This document shows positions 63,889 to 64,000 of a stretch of DNA of 64,000 bases, in pieces. The position numbers and the translations under genes are program-made. The stretch's first letter is position 1. The number at the start of each line of letters is the position of its first letter. Source of the stretch: Ensifer sp. IC3342 (GTDB lineage: Bacteria > Pseudomonadota > Alphaproteobacteria > Rhizobiales > Rhizobiaceae). The DNA is taken from the NCBI RefSeq assembly GCF_020193655.1, contig NZ_JADYVE010000011.1:62001-126000 (forward strand), read 5' to 3'. The notes below the pieces were generated by a model. It did no database searches. It saw only the letters and a program-made list of their open reading frames with translations, and was not told where the DNA came from.

Positions 63889-64000
63889 GGTTTTGGCCTA
63901 GCATAACCTGCGAAATTATTAAGACAGGACCAGTAGTCTAACACAACTTCTTGCTCAGGCACTCATCATGAACTTTGCTGATCTCGAAATCGGCCAATGC

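Overview
The window looks like an accessory replicon (megaplasmid or chromid) of a Rhizobiales alphaproteobacterium, most likely Sinorhizobium/Ensifer-like. The reasons are the high GC content, dense back-to-back ABC-transporter operons each with its own GntR or LacI regulator, two intergenic elements shaped like the rhizobial mosaic element (RIME), and an ectoine catabolic set of the rhizobial Ehu/Eut type. This placement is an inference from gene content; no ribosomal or tRNA marker is present.

Layout. 0.5-5.9 kb: a plus-strand CUT1-type sugar/polyol ABC importer (two permeases, binding protein, ATPase) led by a Gfo/Idh/MocA dehydrogenase, followed by a small VOC protein. 6.5-13.8 kb, minus strand: an ectoine-type ABC importer (ehuBCDA), an FCD-type GntR regulator, an AsnC/Lrp regulator (doeX), aspartate-semialdehyde dehydrogenase (doeC) and a class III transaminase (doeD). 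14.0-26.5 kb, plus strand and divergent from the importer: two creatinase-fold M24 hydrolases, heterotetrameric sarcosine oxidase (soxBDAG), eutB, eutC, ectoine hydrolase (doeA/eutD), deacetylase (doeB/eutE) and formyl-THF deformylase (purU). 26.9-31.9 kb: a GntR regulator divergent from a NitT/TauT-type importer and an FAH-family hydrolase. 32.2-34.2 kb: a VapBC-like toxin-antitoxin pair, two small membrane proteins and TPR debris. 34.2-40.8 kb: a LacI-controlled CUT1 importer with an embedded GH172 (DUF2961) glycosidase. 41.2-52.7 kb: a GntR-controlled cluster with a Dpp-type importer and mirrored DapA-like aldolase plus sulfatase pairs, one sulfatase being a pseudogene. 52.8-54.4 kb: two small proteins and an RTX protein. 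54.8-64 kb: a minus-strand surface-polysaccharide region (heparinase II/III-like protein, a 1194-aa double glycosyltransferase, a coiled-coil protein, an alpha/beta hydrolase and a KpsM-like export permease).

How it fits together. The 6.5-26.5 kb island encodes a full route for ectoine: uptake (Ehu), ring opening (DoeA), deacetylation (DoeB), transamination (DoeD) and oxidation to aspartate (DoeC), with EutB/EutC for the hydroxylated branch. What is unusual is that eutA and the MocR-type regulator enuR are absent. The place immediately before eutB is filled by soxG of a complete sarcosine oxidase, translationally coupled to eutB, and two further DoeA/creatinase-like hydrolases lead the operon. 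PurU at the end fits recycling of the one-carbon units that a folate-dependent sarcosine oxidase produces. I consider this hybrid operon, probably acting on an N-methylated and/or amidine-type osmolyte in addition to ectoine, the best candidate for an undescribed pathway here. The second candidate is the mirrored aldolase/sulfatase transporter cluster at 41.6-52.7 kb.
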